Assembly (NCBI GenBank): GCA_036346225.1
Contig: JARFIW010000170.1
Coordinates: 4,836,501 to 4,900,500, forward strand
DNA length: 64,000 nt
Source: Platerodrilus igneus
Lineage: Eukaryota; Arthropoda; Insecta; Coleoptera; Lycidae
Direction: 5' to 3'
The notes beneath the pieces are model-generated. The model ran no database searches. It was not told where the DNA came from and worked only from the letters and a program-made list of their open reading frames with translations. The translations under genes were made by a program, and so were the position numbers. Of the stretch, positions 45,676-58,300 are shown in pieces. Numbering within the stretch: the first letter of the stretch is position 1; each line of letters starts with the position of its first letter.

Positions 45676-46680
45676 ACTCCCTGAAAAGAAGAAAAAGAAG
45701 AAAACCACCAAAAACGCAAAATCAAAGTAGCTGCTTGTATAACCCTACATAAAAATAACTGAGTTGCAAACGAATCCGTGACTTTCAGTAAACAATGGAT
45801 TCCATTACTAAAAGAAATAACAAAAGAAATAACAAATGAAAATCAAATGCCCACAATATCTAGGTAGCATTGCAAGTTTTTCCTGGGTTTTCCTTGCAAT
45901 ATTAACATGAAATACAGCCTGCATACCTGATTTCTATTTATACATAAAATAACTAATTACATAAAAATAAGCATATTAACAATCCTTGTAAAACAGCATT
46001 GGTATCTGACAAGTATAAATCCACAATAAGGTTACCTCAAAACCGTATACAATCTCCGTTGAACAGTATTGGTATCTGACAAGTGTAAACCTGCCATAGG
46101 GTCGCCTCAGATCCATATACAATCTTCATAGAACAACATTGGTATCTGACAAGTGTAAATCCGTCTTAGGGTCGCCTCAGAACCATGTTGAAATCTACCG
46201 AAGAGGTAGCCTAAATCATAATGAATTTTCCCCCTCAAAATAAATATAAAAAAACGACTACTTAAGCCTTTCAATAATGCAATCGCACACTTCTTTAATA
46301 ACCATCCTCTCAATTGTATAAATAGAAACATGTTAAAAAATGTTTTCCAATTCCAAGTTATTGAATTTATATGAAACTCACCAATAAAAATTAATCAGCT
46401 GATTTCACGTTAAGCGTATTGGCTACCTAAAGAGAGCCGATCCCAGGTCGCAACACAAATTGCAGGTAATCATTCTGTTAAACTTTAAAAACTTTTGCTT
46501 AGTATACTCAAACCAAATATTTCAAACACCAATAAATCAAAGTCACCTTCAATTTATGTCATAAATGTCAAACTTGAAGTTTTTATTATTATTTTGACAA
46601 CGATCCTAGGTCATGGATCAAAACGTAAATAAAGTTGATTTTAAAAACTATGAGTGGTTTAATTCCCAAAGGAGATTAAT
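45676..46680. mobile_element. Unclassified 1-kb insertion nested in the family R LINE
   Basis: The LINE tail is interrupted between CTGAATACACATACT (45664-45678) and CTGAATACACATGCT (46681-46695), a near-perfect direct repeat that looks like a target duplication. Other family R copies are continuous here. The insert contains three tandem 70-bp units at 45992-46201 and no recognisable ORF. Its ends are not clear inverted repeats, so the class is unknown. Confidence 0.6.
45992..46201 (+). repeat. Three tandem copies of a 70-bp unit
   Basis: Units start at 45992, 46062 and 46132 with AACARYATTGGTATCTGACA and share 'agggtcgcctcag' in the second and third. Period is exactly 70 bases. It lies inside the nested insertion. 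Confidence 0.88.
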
Positions 46681-47455
46681 CTGAATACACATGCTGTATG
46701 AGAATTTCAGGGAACTATGTAGGCTAGCTCAGAATATAAATAAGTGCAGGTACGTGTCCAACCAGTTTTGAGACGGAAAACCTAATGGCTGCGAAATACC
46801 TGCAACTAATGTTGACTGTGCGAAAAGATAAATTGGAAAATATATTAAATCGCCAAATGGTTAAGTGTTGGGGGAACTTGGCAGCCACAGACTGCTTACC
46901 TCTCTTCACAACCATTGAAGGTCGGAGAAATAGGGCATATAACTGTAAAACAATAGAAAGTGATCGAACTGCATCTAACAAGAAAGAACATCGCCTATGA
47001 GGAAAGACAACAAACATAGAATAAGAAGAAAATTGTTGAAAGCATATGTGTGGAGCACAGCACAGTATGCCTATGAAATACGGGAAGTCTGAAACGCAGA
47101 CAGAAAAACGGTAGCAGCCTTTTGAAATGATGTGCTTCAGATGTATGAGGACGATAGCATGGACAGACAAAGATAATAACAAATAAGTTACAGAAATAGT
47201 AGGAGAACAAGGATATCTGAGGAAAAAGAGAAATAGTAGGGCGGAATACGTTCTAAGGCATTTTTGGGGAATAGTATGTGATATATTACAAGCAGAGATA
47301 GGAAAAAAGAGGTAAATGTAGACCTAGATCAGACAGTTATAGATGCAAACTGTGCATATTTGAGGGAAATCTGTAGGTTAGTTCAGAATAGGGAACAATG
47401 ATGGTACGCGTCTAACCAGTTCTAGGACTGAAGACCTAATGATGATATTAGAATC

Positions 47456-47860
47456 GCCAAAATAAAAATCTCTTCTGCAGTCGGGACGAAATAAACTTGG
47501 TTATGACTCATCGATGTTTAAACCCTGAAAACATGACATACAATAACTTTGTCTTACTTTATTTAAATACTATAAAATGAGATGTAAACATTCGCATATA
47601 TCTTGCATAAAAGATATAGGAGGAAATGAAACGTTTGTCGTGAATGAATGATGTAAAATTGACAAATGTGTTGTCTAGGTAATCTCTGCCGTTGATATTA
47701 TATTCAGCACGTCCGACCGAATGGATATTAATTATTGACCAATTACAATACCTTACACTTATAATAATCACAGATACAAGTATAGAAAACCAAAGCTTAA
47801 AACGTTGTTTTAGTAAATTTCATCATTATGCTATTTTGATTAATATTAGTTAAACTTGGT
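47456..47860. other. Unrecognised AT-rich DNA
   Basis: No gene or repeat recognised between the family R LINE and SINE copy 3. Confidence 0.4.
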
Positions 47861-47873
47861 GGTAGCTTAATCA

Positions 47874-48182
47874 AGGCGTCGCCGTGGATCAATGTAGTAA
47901 GCTTAAGCCAAGGATCCCAAGGTCCCGGGTTCAAATCCCGATACGGCCGACTGCTTGAAAAATGGCAGGTGAGCATTTTTCACAAATATTACGCCCCTCG
48001 TTCGGATGAGAGGTTAAATGGAGGTCCCGTGTGTGAGTGTTGTCACGCACGTTAAAGATCCCTACCTTGCTTGGAACAGCAAGGGTTCGGCAAAATTCTA
48101 AATTTCCAGGCAACAAAAAACTCGCCTCCTGGCCAATGTAGTACCTTCGGGTGGAGCATTGGAAATGTAAAAAAAAATGAAC
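47874..48182 (+). mobile_element. tRNA-derived SINE, copy 3
   Basis: Bounded by a perfect 13-bp target duplication GGTAGCTTAATCA at 47861-47873 and 48183-48195. The B box GGTTCAAATCC is near 47928; the A box region is degraded relative to copy 1. The 3' hairpin is at 48133-48162, with ACC-TTCG-GGT as inner stem and loop, followed by a short A-rich tail. This is the cleanest copy and shows the family to be about 309 bases long. Confidence 0.95.
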
Positions 48183-48195
48183 GGTAGCTTAATCA

Positions 48196-49276
48196 CTACT
48201 TTTCAAGTTGGCACTTCGGTATTTGAATGTCGAATTTGTCATTAAGTTGGTCCTGCTTCTTTCTTATCTGTTGGTTGGACACTATCTTATGCTGACCTGT
48301 GGTTGGAAGTAGGTGAGTTTAGATCTATGTTTGGTTCGTGATATTTTTCGACTTCGTCTTATGACAGATTTAAAACCTCCCTCTTTGAAGATACGTCCTC
48401 GTGGCGTAATTTTAATAATATTATCTTCTTTCAGGATCCCATTGACTTCAACTTTAAAGTATAAATTGAGACATACAGTTATTTTGTGTGTTAAGAGCTC
48501 ATTACAGTAGCGGCCATCTTGAAATTTCTAAAGATTCAAATTTCTTTCCTATTAGGCACCTAAATTAAAAATGGTTTTAATAAAAGTTACTTATTAAATA
48601 GTTGTCTATGTGGGAAAGTCATTTAGGTTTTTTAACTGAATTTTTTTTTGCGGATAATAGAGCAATTTAAAGAAAACCAGTAACTTTCCCAAATGTGTGA
48701 ATAATTTTTATGAAATTTCATCAAAATTGCACACTACAATTCAGTTTATTTATCGAATAAATCAAATATTAGTATTTTTTAGAAAAATGTACCTGCAATG
48801 TGCTGCCGTGGAAAAATTCAGAAGTTCCATGTCACACACTATTGTAAAACAGAAATGGTTTGAATACTTGCTATACAAAACAAACATACAGGAAACGCTA
48901 TACTATTGAGGTTAAACTATCATTATGTTTTTGACTATAGTCGTAATTGCTCGCAAATCTATTTATAACTTTCATTATGGATATTATTTAGGCCTCAGCA
49001 TTTTTTGAAATGAGTTGTTCTTCATAACCTTGGATTTATATAAATTTTTACTGGGCTTCCTATTTAGTAAGTAATTGGTATTCCCCCAGTTTCGAGGTAA
49101 ATAATAATGAAAGACTGCATTGCAATAGCGTTCTACATTTTTTAAAAATAATATACTATATAGTTGATGAAAAACTGGCTTGTAATATGGTGAAAGAATG
49201 GGTGTAGTGTAGTGTAAAAAGAATAAACACAAAAATGTTTAATTTATATGTTTTGGGATAAATTTAAAAACGACCG
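48196..49276. other. Unrecognised AT-rich DNA
   Basis: Only short frames with biased composition. Nothing recognised. Confidence 0.4.
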
Positions 49277-49508
49277 TCTCACGCCAGTAATGCCGTGGCT
49301 GCAATGATAAATTAGGTTACTGTTAGAAATAGATATTATTATTTAAAAACCACCAATCACTTAACACGCATATCAGAACAGTTGTTCTAAAACTATTGCA
49401 TACTGTTCTGATATGCGTGTTAAGTGATTTGTGTTTTTTAATAATAATATCTATTTCTAACAATAACCTAATCTGTCATTGCAGCCACGGCATTACTGGC
49501 GTAAGACA
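49277..49508. mobile_element. Palindromic MITE-like element
   Basis: The arms at 49277-49383 and 49402-49508 are near-perfect inverted copies (about 107 bases each) around an 18-base loop. Inner ends read CAGAACAGT / its complement, and outer ends TCTCACGCCAGTAATGCC against TGTCTTACGCCAGTAATG. Its size and structure fit a non-autonomous inverted-repeat transposon. I see no certain target duplication. Confidence 0.8.
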
Positions 49509-51978
49509 CTCGTAATATGACAAGCTGCATGCAAAACGTAAATAAATAAATAAAAACAAACTTTGGACTACTTAAAAATGCAAGACATGCATTTTTATTC
49601 TACCAGAGGAATGTTTACTGTGTCCGATTCAGTACACTTTGTTTATTATTTCGTCGTTAGGAAATGATAAAGGAAACGAAGGTGTGATAAGAAAAGAAAC
49701 CAAACCAATATTTGTAGCTTTTCACAAACTGTAATCAAAACCCACTTGGCACTTTACCTAATCATTTTTTATTAGAGATACGTTTAATCCATTATTCTGT
49801 TTCTCCATTTATTGGCTAATTAATTAATATAACAGCTTTGTCAATTGCATATTAGATATTGTAAAATAATTGTGCGATGCCATTGTATGAATGTTAAATC
49901 TTGTGATTTCTCGTTCCCTAATAATTTTTTTACAATAGATATCGGAATTTCAAAGGTTTTCACTGGTTGTAAATGTTAGAGAATATGCATAATTAAAATA
50001 TGTGAGGTTTATAACTGGACTAATAAGTTCCACAACACTACCATCTATATGTGCTCCCTGGCACTTCATAAATCAAATAGGCGGAGTATTATACTTCATA
50101 TCCTTTTCTAATGAATATCTGCATCTCGACATTTCGTCCCGCCCTATGCTACCTCACCCCAACCCGCACTTTTACAGCGGATGGTAGGTAACCTGCTGTG
50201 ATGAACTCTTAATATTGATATAGTTTGCCCACTTTGTGGTACGTCGCTTCCGCGTACTGTTATGTATTAGTAGCTTATTCATTTATTTTAGGGAACTATT
50301 TCAGGGACTCGTTTGAGGAAACTATTGCAGGGTCGTATTGCAATCACGTTTTTAGCGTACTATGTTGGCGTACTAGTTTTGGTGCTACTTTTGGGATCAT
50401 GTTATAGTCTACGTTCAGAAGCTGCATGTGAGTTTCGTCGTTTATGGTACACGTAAATTGTGGCTTGACTGCTACTATTCAATTTAGAAGAGATCGCTGT
50501 TGGGGAAGCCTGACGCTGATAATGCAGGTTTACACTAACCGCCGATAAGTCAGGTTGTATGCATTGTGTGTACCATTGTACATTTATTTCGTTTCGTTTG
50601 TTAACTCTGTTTATATCATTTACTGTTCTACATCAGCAGAAGTTCTTGTATGAATTTCAGGTTTATACATAACCTTCGTATATATGTAGAGGAGATTTTG
50701 GAATGTGTGTCTAAATGTATGAGTACAGTTACTTGTAGGTTTGTAAATACCTTTATCTATTATGTATCTCATCCGAGTGCTGTGCAGGTTTTAATACTGA
50801 AATCATTACGTTCTAAACCACTGTTGTAACCTCTGTTAGCTAACGGAAACGCACACAGGGGAAAAGCCGTTAAAGTAAGTCGGTACTTCCATTACAGTAT
50901 ACATGTATGTTTCACACTTTGTGGAGAGAAATATTTATAGTATGTATTTTTATTATATCATAGTAGCGACAAATCAATAGTACATATTGGTCGTATAGCT
51001 ATATTTGTATTTGTAGTTTCCACACATGGTGGTGAGAAATAGTTATTGTGTTTATTATAGGTACAAATTGGGATTGTAACATACTGAGGAAATGCTGTAA
51101 GTATATGCATATCTATTGGAAGGTGTCAAGTTGTAAATCTATTGGTGAGAAACAATTCACCAACAACATTAATTCTTACTTACTAGCAAAAAGATTTATA
51201 GGATTATCACTCGGGTCGGGACTCTTATGTATTGATTCTATATTTAGCTTCCGTACACTTTGTAGATGTGCGGTTATAGATGTTTTGTCTGCTTGTATGT
51301 CATAAGAGTTGTTTGTTTTTGTGTATTTAGATTTAGTAATCCACTACCGCATTGGTTGTCTTAAGTTTATGTTACAGGACTTTACAGGTACCATAAATTT
51401 TGTGAATAGATTGATGCTATGTTGATGTGTTTATTACGTTTACTTTGGGAATAATCCCGAATCTGTTAGAACTAAGGATTCGTCGTTCTTGTAGCTCTAA
51501 CATTTTAGTTCCTGGCGCCTTGGCATTCAGCGAACTGATATTCTGTTCCTTGCAGTTCGTCGCGGAACCCACACCACTTCGCGATTGAGTTTTAGACTGA
51601 GCAAACCGGAGCATATTTTTGTCATCGTATTCCCAAGGAACCCCATTGTGTCGAGTTTATTAAAATTCTCGTGACAAGCTACCATTGTGGACATAAGAAA
51701 AGTGAAGTCAAATTATATAAAAGGCCAGCTATTGGCAACCCGCCAAATCTATGCAAATAAAGCAGTTTTGTTGAATAACATTTTTTGACTAATATTTTAG
51801 CACAATCTTATTTGAGTTAGTTGAACAACTAATCCAAAAATTTACAAGTATAATGAAAATATGAAATGCAATTACAATATTAACGATATTTTTACAATTT
51901 TCTTACTAACGACTCTCTAGTGATGAATCATTAGAGAAGAACAGTTCAAATTTATTTACCAATTGATATTAACAAAAG
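49509..51978. other. Unrecognised DNA; possible LTR-like promoter near the right end
   Basis: No gene recognised. At about 51713 TTATATAAAAGG resembles a TATA box, followed near 51760 by AATAAA, a spacing seen in retroviral-type LTRs. No terminal repeats or partner LTR were found, so this is a weak suggestion. The 50,200-51,400 part is T-rich with only short frames. Confidence 0.25.
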
Positions 51979-54900
51979 CCATTCCGAATGGATCTGCACC
52001 GTGAAGAAGGTCTAGATTACTAGAACGGATGGAATGGCTTCCGCGTTCCAGTGATCTAAAGAGTCAAACTACAGGTTCAGCCAAATTAGTAGAGTCTTAA
52101 GTGAGGAACCAGACTAAGACAGGTCTCCGAAAGAGGACAGCGGTTCTTTCGGTACTTAGATTGGCAGAGACCATACAGCTCAGTATGGCATTCTAAGACA
52201 CACTACCACGATGTGGAAGGTAACAGGAAACCACCACATTATCTCCCAAATACAAGCGTACTTAAATTTTATTTAAAATTATGGCATCCTCTGAGGTAAT
52301 AAATTCCGGAAATCAAATAGTCCCCCATTGAGATCTTCGGGAGGGGACTACTTCGGAAGATGTTATCGGAAAATTTAGAAAAAGAATCGGGAACATTCAG
52401 CGAATCGGGGCGTGAAATGTCAGAAGCAAGTAAGTAAGCTAGAGAACTTAAAAATTGGAATAGATAAGTTAGCACTAGACATAGTAGGGATAAGCGAACT
52501 TCGATGGTCAGAGGTATGTGAGGAGACTTTAGGGTAATCCATACAGGATCAGAGGAAGGAAATTCTAGTGTGGGGATAGTTATGCGAAAAAAGATAGGAC
52601 CCTGTGTAGAAAACTACTTAGAAAAGAACGATAGAGTTACTCATGGTTATATTAGAATCTAAATCAGTAAATACAGTAATAATACAACTAAACATGCCCA
52701 CCTCCAGCCACAATGAGGAAGATGTAGAAGCGATCTACCAAGACATCGAAGCCATATTAAGATACGTAAAAGCATATGAAAATTTAATAATTACGGAGGA
52801 GTTTTAATGCAGTGGTAGGTGAGGGTAGGGAAGGATAGGTAGTAGTTTTTTTTTGTTTAGGCACGAGAAACGACAGGGGAAATAGGTTGGTACAATTTTG
52901 CGACAAAAACAATTTAACCATCACAAACACATTACTTCAACATCATACTAGAAGACGATACACGTGGGTGTATAGGAAGATATCAAATAGATTACATTCT
53001 TATGAGACAATGGTTTAGGAATCAAGTAAAAAACTGCAAAAGATACCCAGATGTAGATATAGACATTGACCACAACATCGTAATTATGAAGGGTGCTCGT
53101 AAATTTAAAAATTTGAAAAAAGAACATAAAAGAGCATTTTAGTCTTATTAGACAACGGTTTAGAAATGAAGTAAAAGAATGTAGAAGCTATCCGGAAGCA
53201 GATATAGACACTGACCACAACATCGTAGTTATGAAAGCCGCTCTTAAATTTGAAAATTTGAAAAAAATGAATGGAAAAAGATACTTTGAGTTTGAGAAAC
53301 TAAAAGATAAAGCCATCCACGAAAGATTTGAAAAAAAGTCAAACGAATTATTGAAAGATTTCGAGAAAATTTCTTATACTAAGGAAACAGAAACAGAGTG
53401 GAATAACATTAAATCCAGCTTCGACACGGCGGCCAGAGATACTCTGGGGTATACACAAAAAGAAAATAAAGAACCGTGGCTAACAAAAGATATCCTGAAT
53501 TTAATAGAAGAAAGACGAACATACAAAAATAGATCAGACGAAACAGAAAAACAGATACAAAACCACAAAAAGGGAAATTATTCGCAAATGCAGGAAAGCC
53601 AAAGAACAATGGATTAATGAAAAGTACAAAGAGGTACAAATTAAGATGCAAATAAAAAAGACAGACGAAGCATACAAACCAATTAGAATTAATTTTAGAG
53701 ATATAAAATCGTATAGCAAAAATATAAGGGACGCGAGAGGAAAACTCATTATAGAAAATGTAGAGAAAGTGGTTAGATGGTAGGAATATACGGGGAATTT
53801 ATACGCAGGAAAGGAATTAACAGCATTAGAACAGGAATCAGACATTGAAAATGATGATTTGAAATATCCTATTCTGCGAAATGAGTTTAAATTAGCATTA
53901 ACGGGTCTGAAAAATGGTAAGGCGCTGGGTACAGATAAGGTGAAAGCAGCAAGTCTAAAAGCCGCTTCACAAGCAGTAACAGAACGTCCCTTCCAACTTG
54001 TAAGCTATATGCATGAGACAGGCGAGATACCTAAAGATTTCAAAAGTAACATCAAGTAACTATCCAAAAAAGTGAGGTGCGGAAGATGTGAAAATTTTCG
54101 AACAATAAGTCTGACAGCACACGTGTCAAAAATATTAAGAAATGGAAAAACGAACTGAGAAAATACTAAAAGATTAATTTGGGTTTAGGCAAAACAGGGG
54201 AACACGTGAGACTATTTTAGCTCTGAGGGTGATAATGGAGAAAACAATAGAATAATGGGAAAACGTATATATAGGGTTTGTAGATCTGGAAAAAGCATAC
54301 GACAATGTAAAATGAAAAAAAATGTTCGAAACACTCAAAAAGATTGGAATGAGTTTTAGGGATAGACGGATAGTGCATAGCTTATACAAAGAGCAAACAG
54401 CTGTAATAGAATTAGAGTAGGAACGTAGAGAAGTAAATTAGAAAAAGGGAGAGACAGGGATGTGCCTTATCCCTATTAATTTTTAATTTGCACATAGAAG
54501 AGACAATGAATACTGTCAAATGCAGGATTTCTGCTACCTAGGAAGCCAAATACCGCAAGATGGGGAAAACACAAAAGATATAAAACAAGGATTAGCACAA
54601 GGTAGTGCTACATTGAACAAGAAATAGCAACTACTGTGTTCAAAGACAACACTCATAGAAACAAGGAAAAGATTGCTTAAAACATATGTGTGGAGCACAA
54701 CACTGTACGGATGTGAAGCCTGGACAGTTGGAGAAGCGGACAAGAAAAAGGTAGAAGCATTTGAAATGTGGTGCTACTGATGTATGATGAAGATTCCATG
54801 GACAGACAAAGTTAAGAACAAAGAGGTACTAGAAATGGTAGGGGAAAAATATGTGGAAACACTAAAAAAATAGGAGAGGTAGGATGATAGGTCACACACT

Positions 54901-55375
54901 AAGACACGAGGGAATAGTATGAAATATATTAGAAGCAGAGATAGAAAAAAAGAGAAGTAGAGGTAGACCTAGGTTAGACTATTGCACAGATAGTGAAAGA
55001 TGTTTGATGTGGGAATTTCAGAGAAATGTGTAAGCTAGCTCAGAATAGAAAAAGATGGAGGTACGCATCCAACCAGTCCAAGATGGAAAAACTAATGTCG
55101 AAAAAAATTAATGTACTTAAACATGATGATTATTATAAACAACTACAGGTATAGGTCTTGCAATAGTCTCAACTAATGTTAATTGTACGAAAGTATTTAC
55201 TGGATAACTATTAATTCGGCAAATGTCTAGGTGTTGGGGAATCCTTGGCAGCCACAGGCTGCTTAACCCCCTTCACATACCACTGAATCTGGGTTAGAAA
55301 ACAATAGAAGGGGAACCGAGCTGTATATAGACTGTTGTGGTTATTTCAGGGAACTGTGTAGACTAGTCCTATATG
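51979..55375 (+). mobile_element. Family R LINE (RTE-like), degraded copy
   Basis: Starts with CCATTCCGAATGGATC, the same 5' end as the copies at 42286 and (minus) 37248, so it was full length at the 5' side. It runs through the ORF, 3' unit 1 (to about 55330) and the first part of unit 2 ('tttcaggga.ctgtgtagactag'), then ends. Unit 3 and the simple-repeat tail are missing. Contains an internal 145-bp tandem duplication. I see no target duplication. Confidence 0.88.
52390..54970 (+). pseudogene. Family R endonuclease-reverse transcriptase, heavily decayed
   Basis: Recognisable pieces: KLENLKIG-type start near 52438, a broken ITGDFNA region near 52790, DIDTDHN-type motif twice (near 53060 and 53210, owing to the tandem duplication), an open stretch 53231-53617, KNGKALGTDKVKA near 53915, and GFVDLEKAYDNVK near 54278. 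Between 'actgtcaaatgcag' and 'gatttctgctacctagg' near 54525 about 250 bases are missing compared with the 42585 ORF, which removes the catalytic FADD motif. Stops are frequent. It cannot be functional. Confidence 0.88.
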
Positions 55376-58300
55376 AGTGCATCAAAGCTCTGTAGGCAGC
55401 TTCTAACAACACAAATATCCTTAACCTAACCTGGATTAAGGTGCACGCTTGAAAATAGGAAACAAAACTCTTGTGGGAGTGGAGCCGGTCATTGCCATCT
55501 CGCCTACTCTGATCAGCAATCTGATTAAAAAGGAAACTAACTCAGACATTGGAATCAATGTTACATATAAAGAAAACTCGAGACACACTAGTACAATGTA
55601 AAATCTCAGTCGCTGAATAATGAAATCCACGAATATAAGGTTGCAGATAAAATTTAATCATTTCCTTCAATATGTTACAATAAATTCATTTATATTGCTG
55701 AACAGAAAGAAACACGTACGTTAACAAAAGTAACCAACTGTTCACACGATGTAAAAAACATGAAGAAATCCTTGTTCATGTCCCCGATATGTGGAAATAT
55801 GCGTACCACTCTGTAGTAGATTACAACCTTGTAACCTGGGTCCTAATAGTTCAACTTAAGCTGTTCACAAGTTTAAATCCCGTTAACTTATCGTGTGAAA
55901 GTCTATGTGGAGTACCTACACTCCATAAGTTTAAAAATATTATCTTCAGCAGCATCTACACCATTGTCAAGTGTATATGATTCTGGACGTTTGGGGACAT
56001 GTAAATTCTGGCTGTGAAAAAATAGTCTGAGAGCTCATTGCTGGTTTGGGGACTGTAGAGTATACTTCGGCTTCAGTGAAATTTCAGATATGTTCTTCAG
56101 GCAGAAATTGCAATTTGTAACATGGCCTTTAGGTTCTCTCCACAACACACTAAAAAAAAGGATTGACTTACGAGTATCGTTGAGTCTTCCTCTTAAATTC
56201 ACAGAAAACCTTGCGCAAATGATATGCGACGCGCAAGATTTAGCCCGATCTCCTAGTTTGCATCCAAAATAAAGCTTATAAACTGTTTGATTAATATAGT
56301 TATCATCTTTTTGTGAGATTTAATTGTAAACTCGCCACATACGTAACAAAATGTATCTGTTTAATTTACATACTTCCGCAAAAATCTACGAAGTCTAATA
56401 CTAACACACTCAGTACAGTAAAATATTATTTCATTGTTTATATTTTATATATATTTATATTCGCGTTTATTATATCAACTGCGGTTCATTCTGTCCGCGG
56501 TGTTTATATGTCAGCCAGCCTTTCCAGACATTATTAGAACCTTTGCCAGACATTATGATGCTGTTTATGTTCCAATAATATCATCCTCCGGTGTGTTATA
56601 CCATGTCAACTCTCTTTAACGAATATCTTACTATCTGAAAGTGATACGAAAATTTTGAGTACAGAACCGGATTCAGCGACGAAAAATACATTAAATCATG
56701 TTGGTCTATGACATTTTATTCAAACCTAACTAGATATATGATACAAAACCCCTACTTATTTTTCGAAGAATACAAAGAAGTCGTTATATCGTTTAGGTAA
56801 ATGGACACAAATTTATCGAGGGCGTATATGTCTTGTAAACCACCTCTAATTTTAAAACCTTTGCTGTAAAGAAGCGGTTAATATGTACCGCAGCATCGAC
56901 ACCTTTTTTTGACTGCTGGTATTAAACTAACAGCTGGCGTCAATTATTACGTTAACCCCGGGCGTAATTTATTACGCCCCAAATGTGGTCGCAAATTACT
57001 GCCGTAAATTGACTATAAATTTACAGGTAAAAAAGTAATTCAAAATATGCAAAGATTTACCTTGTTTAATAGATATAGCCACGGCATCCTCCGCCCATGG
57101 CTTTCAACCGAAAATCAACGTGGATCAGGGTTTCGAGAACGTCCGTTTCTTATGTTTGATCCACATTCAAGTAGTCAAGTAGGTTGTTGAACCTACATAG
57201 TTTTGGAACACAAGTGAAAGGTATTTTAAACTAAAAGGTAGGGACTCACGTGTACACCAACGATATCGTAAGGTAGTTGACGGTCAAGTCCTCATTTAAT
57301 GCTCCTTTTCGCATGAATCCGTTACTGTCCTCACCATAAAACGCTCCTCATTGACTAAAAGCGATAACCACACATTCCTTTGACCTGGGAAATGCGTGCT
57401 TAAACAAATACATACAATAAAGTTGTAGGTTATTCCCTACAATACGTGAGAACTGGAGACCGCAATGTTATCGTAGTAACTTAATTGATTAATGATGGGA
57501 AAAAGCTTGCCCTTATCGGATTAAAAAGATCCCCTATTCCTAAAATTAAAATGAAAACTTTGTGCAGCCAAAAGGCGTAACACGGGTCAAAATCAACAAA
57601 AACGTAAGTATTACAAAGATATTTCGGGTCAGCGGTTTTCCATTTTTTAGTAAATAATGAAATAAATTTTATTGGTAAAAGAATTACAACGCGCTTTAAA
57701 CACTACAATTCAAAATAATAATTAAAACAAACATAATCGAATGAAACTTTCATAAAAGTTCTGGTCAATATCAATGACTCCTCTGATACTGAACTTGTGG
57801 GGCCAATTTGGTCAAGTGCGGCTTATAGTTTAGTCGCCTTAAGATAAAATATTTTCAAAGTGTTTGTTTCATGTTTATATTTTATAATTTATTTTCAAAA
57901 TTCAAGTGTTACTTGAAATTATCTACTGGGTCAGTCGGTGACCCACGGACCATAGGGTGCTGACACCTGATGTAGAATATAAAAATTTCTTGAACCGGGC
58001 AGCTCTGATGCTACAAAATAATTGTATTAATTTCAAAGTATAATTCAGTTCTCTCAAAGCTAAAAACAACGTGTTGATATTTCTCTGATATTTCAGATGT
58101 TCATATATGTCTGAATGGAAAGGGGAAAGTTTAAAGCGACGAAGCTTTTCATAAAATTCTACTCCTATAAAATAAATTTAAAAGACTCGCATACTCCTAC
58201 CTGTTTCATTAAGTTATAAAACAAATTCGCAGTCCATATTACATCAGCTTTATTGGCTGGATATAGGCATGCTTCCATGCGCATTTATTTGAATTCAAAA

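Larger units (their letters stand above)
42286..47445 (+). mobile_element. Family R LINE (RTE-like), best-preserved insertion
   Basis: Bounded by the 10-bp target duplication TATTAGAATC at 42276-42285 and 47446-47455. It starts with CCATTTCGAATGGACC and ends in 'ctaatgatga'. Order: 5' UTR 42286-42584; ORF 42585-45311; 3' unit 1 to about 45665; nested 1-kb insertion 45676-46680; 3' unit 2 (46693-46960); 3' unit 3 (46960-47445). Without the nested insert it is about 4.16 kb, matching the minus-strand copy. The structure fits an RTE-type non-LTR retrotransposon. Confidence 0.92.

Noticed and set aside
45992..46201. CRISPR array
   Set aside because: The 70-bp units are contiguous with no unique spacers, and the genome is eukaryotic.
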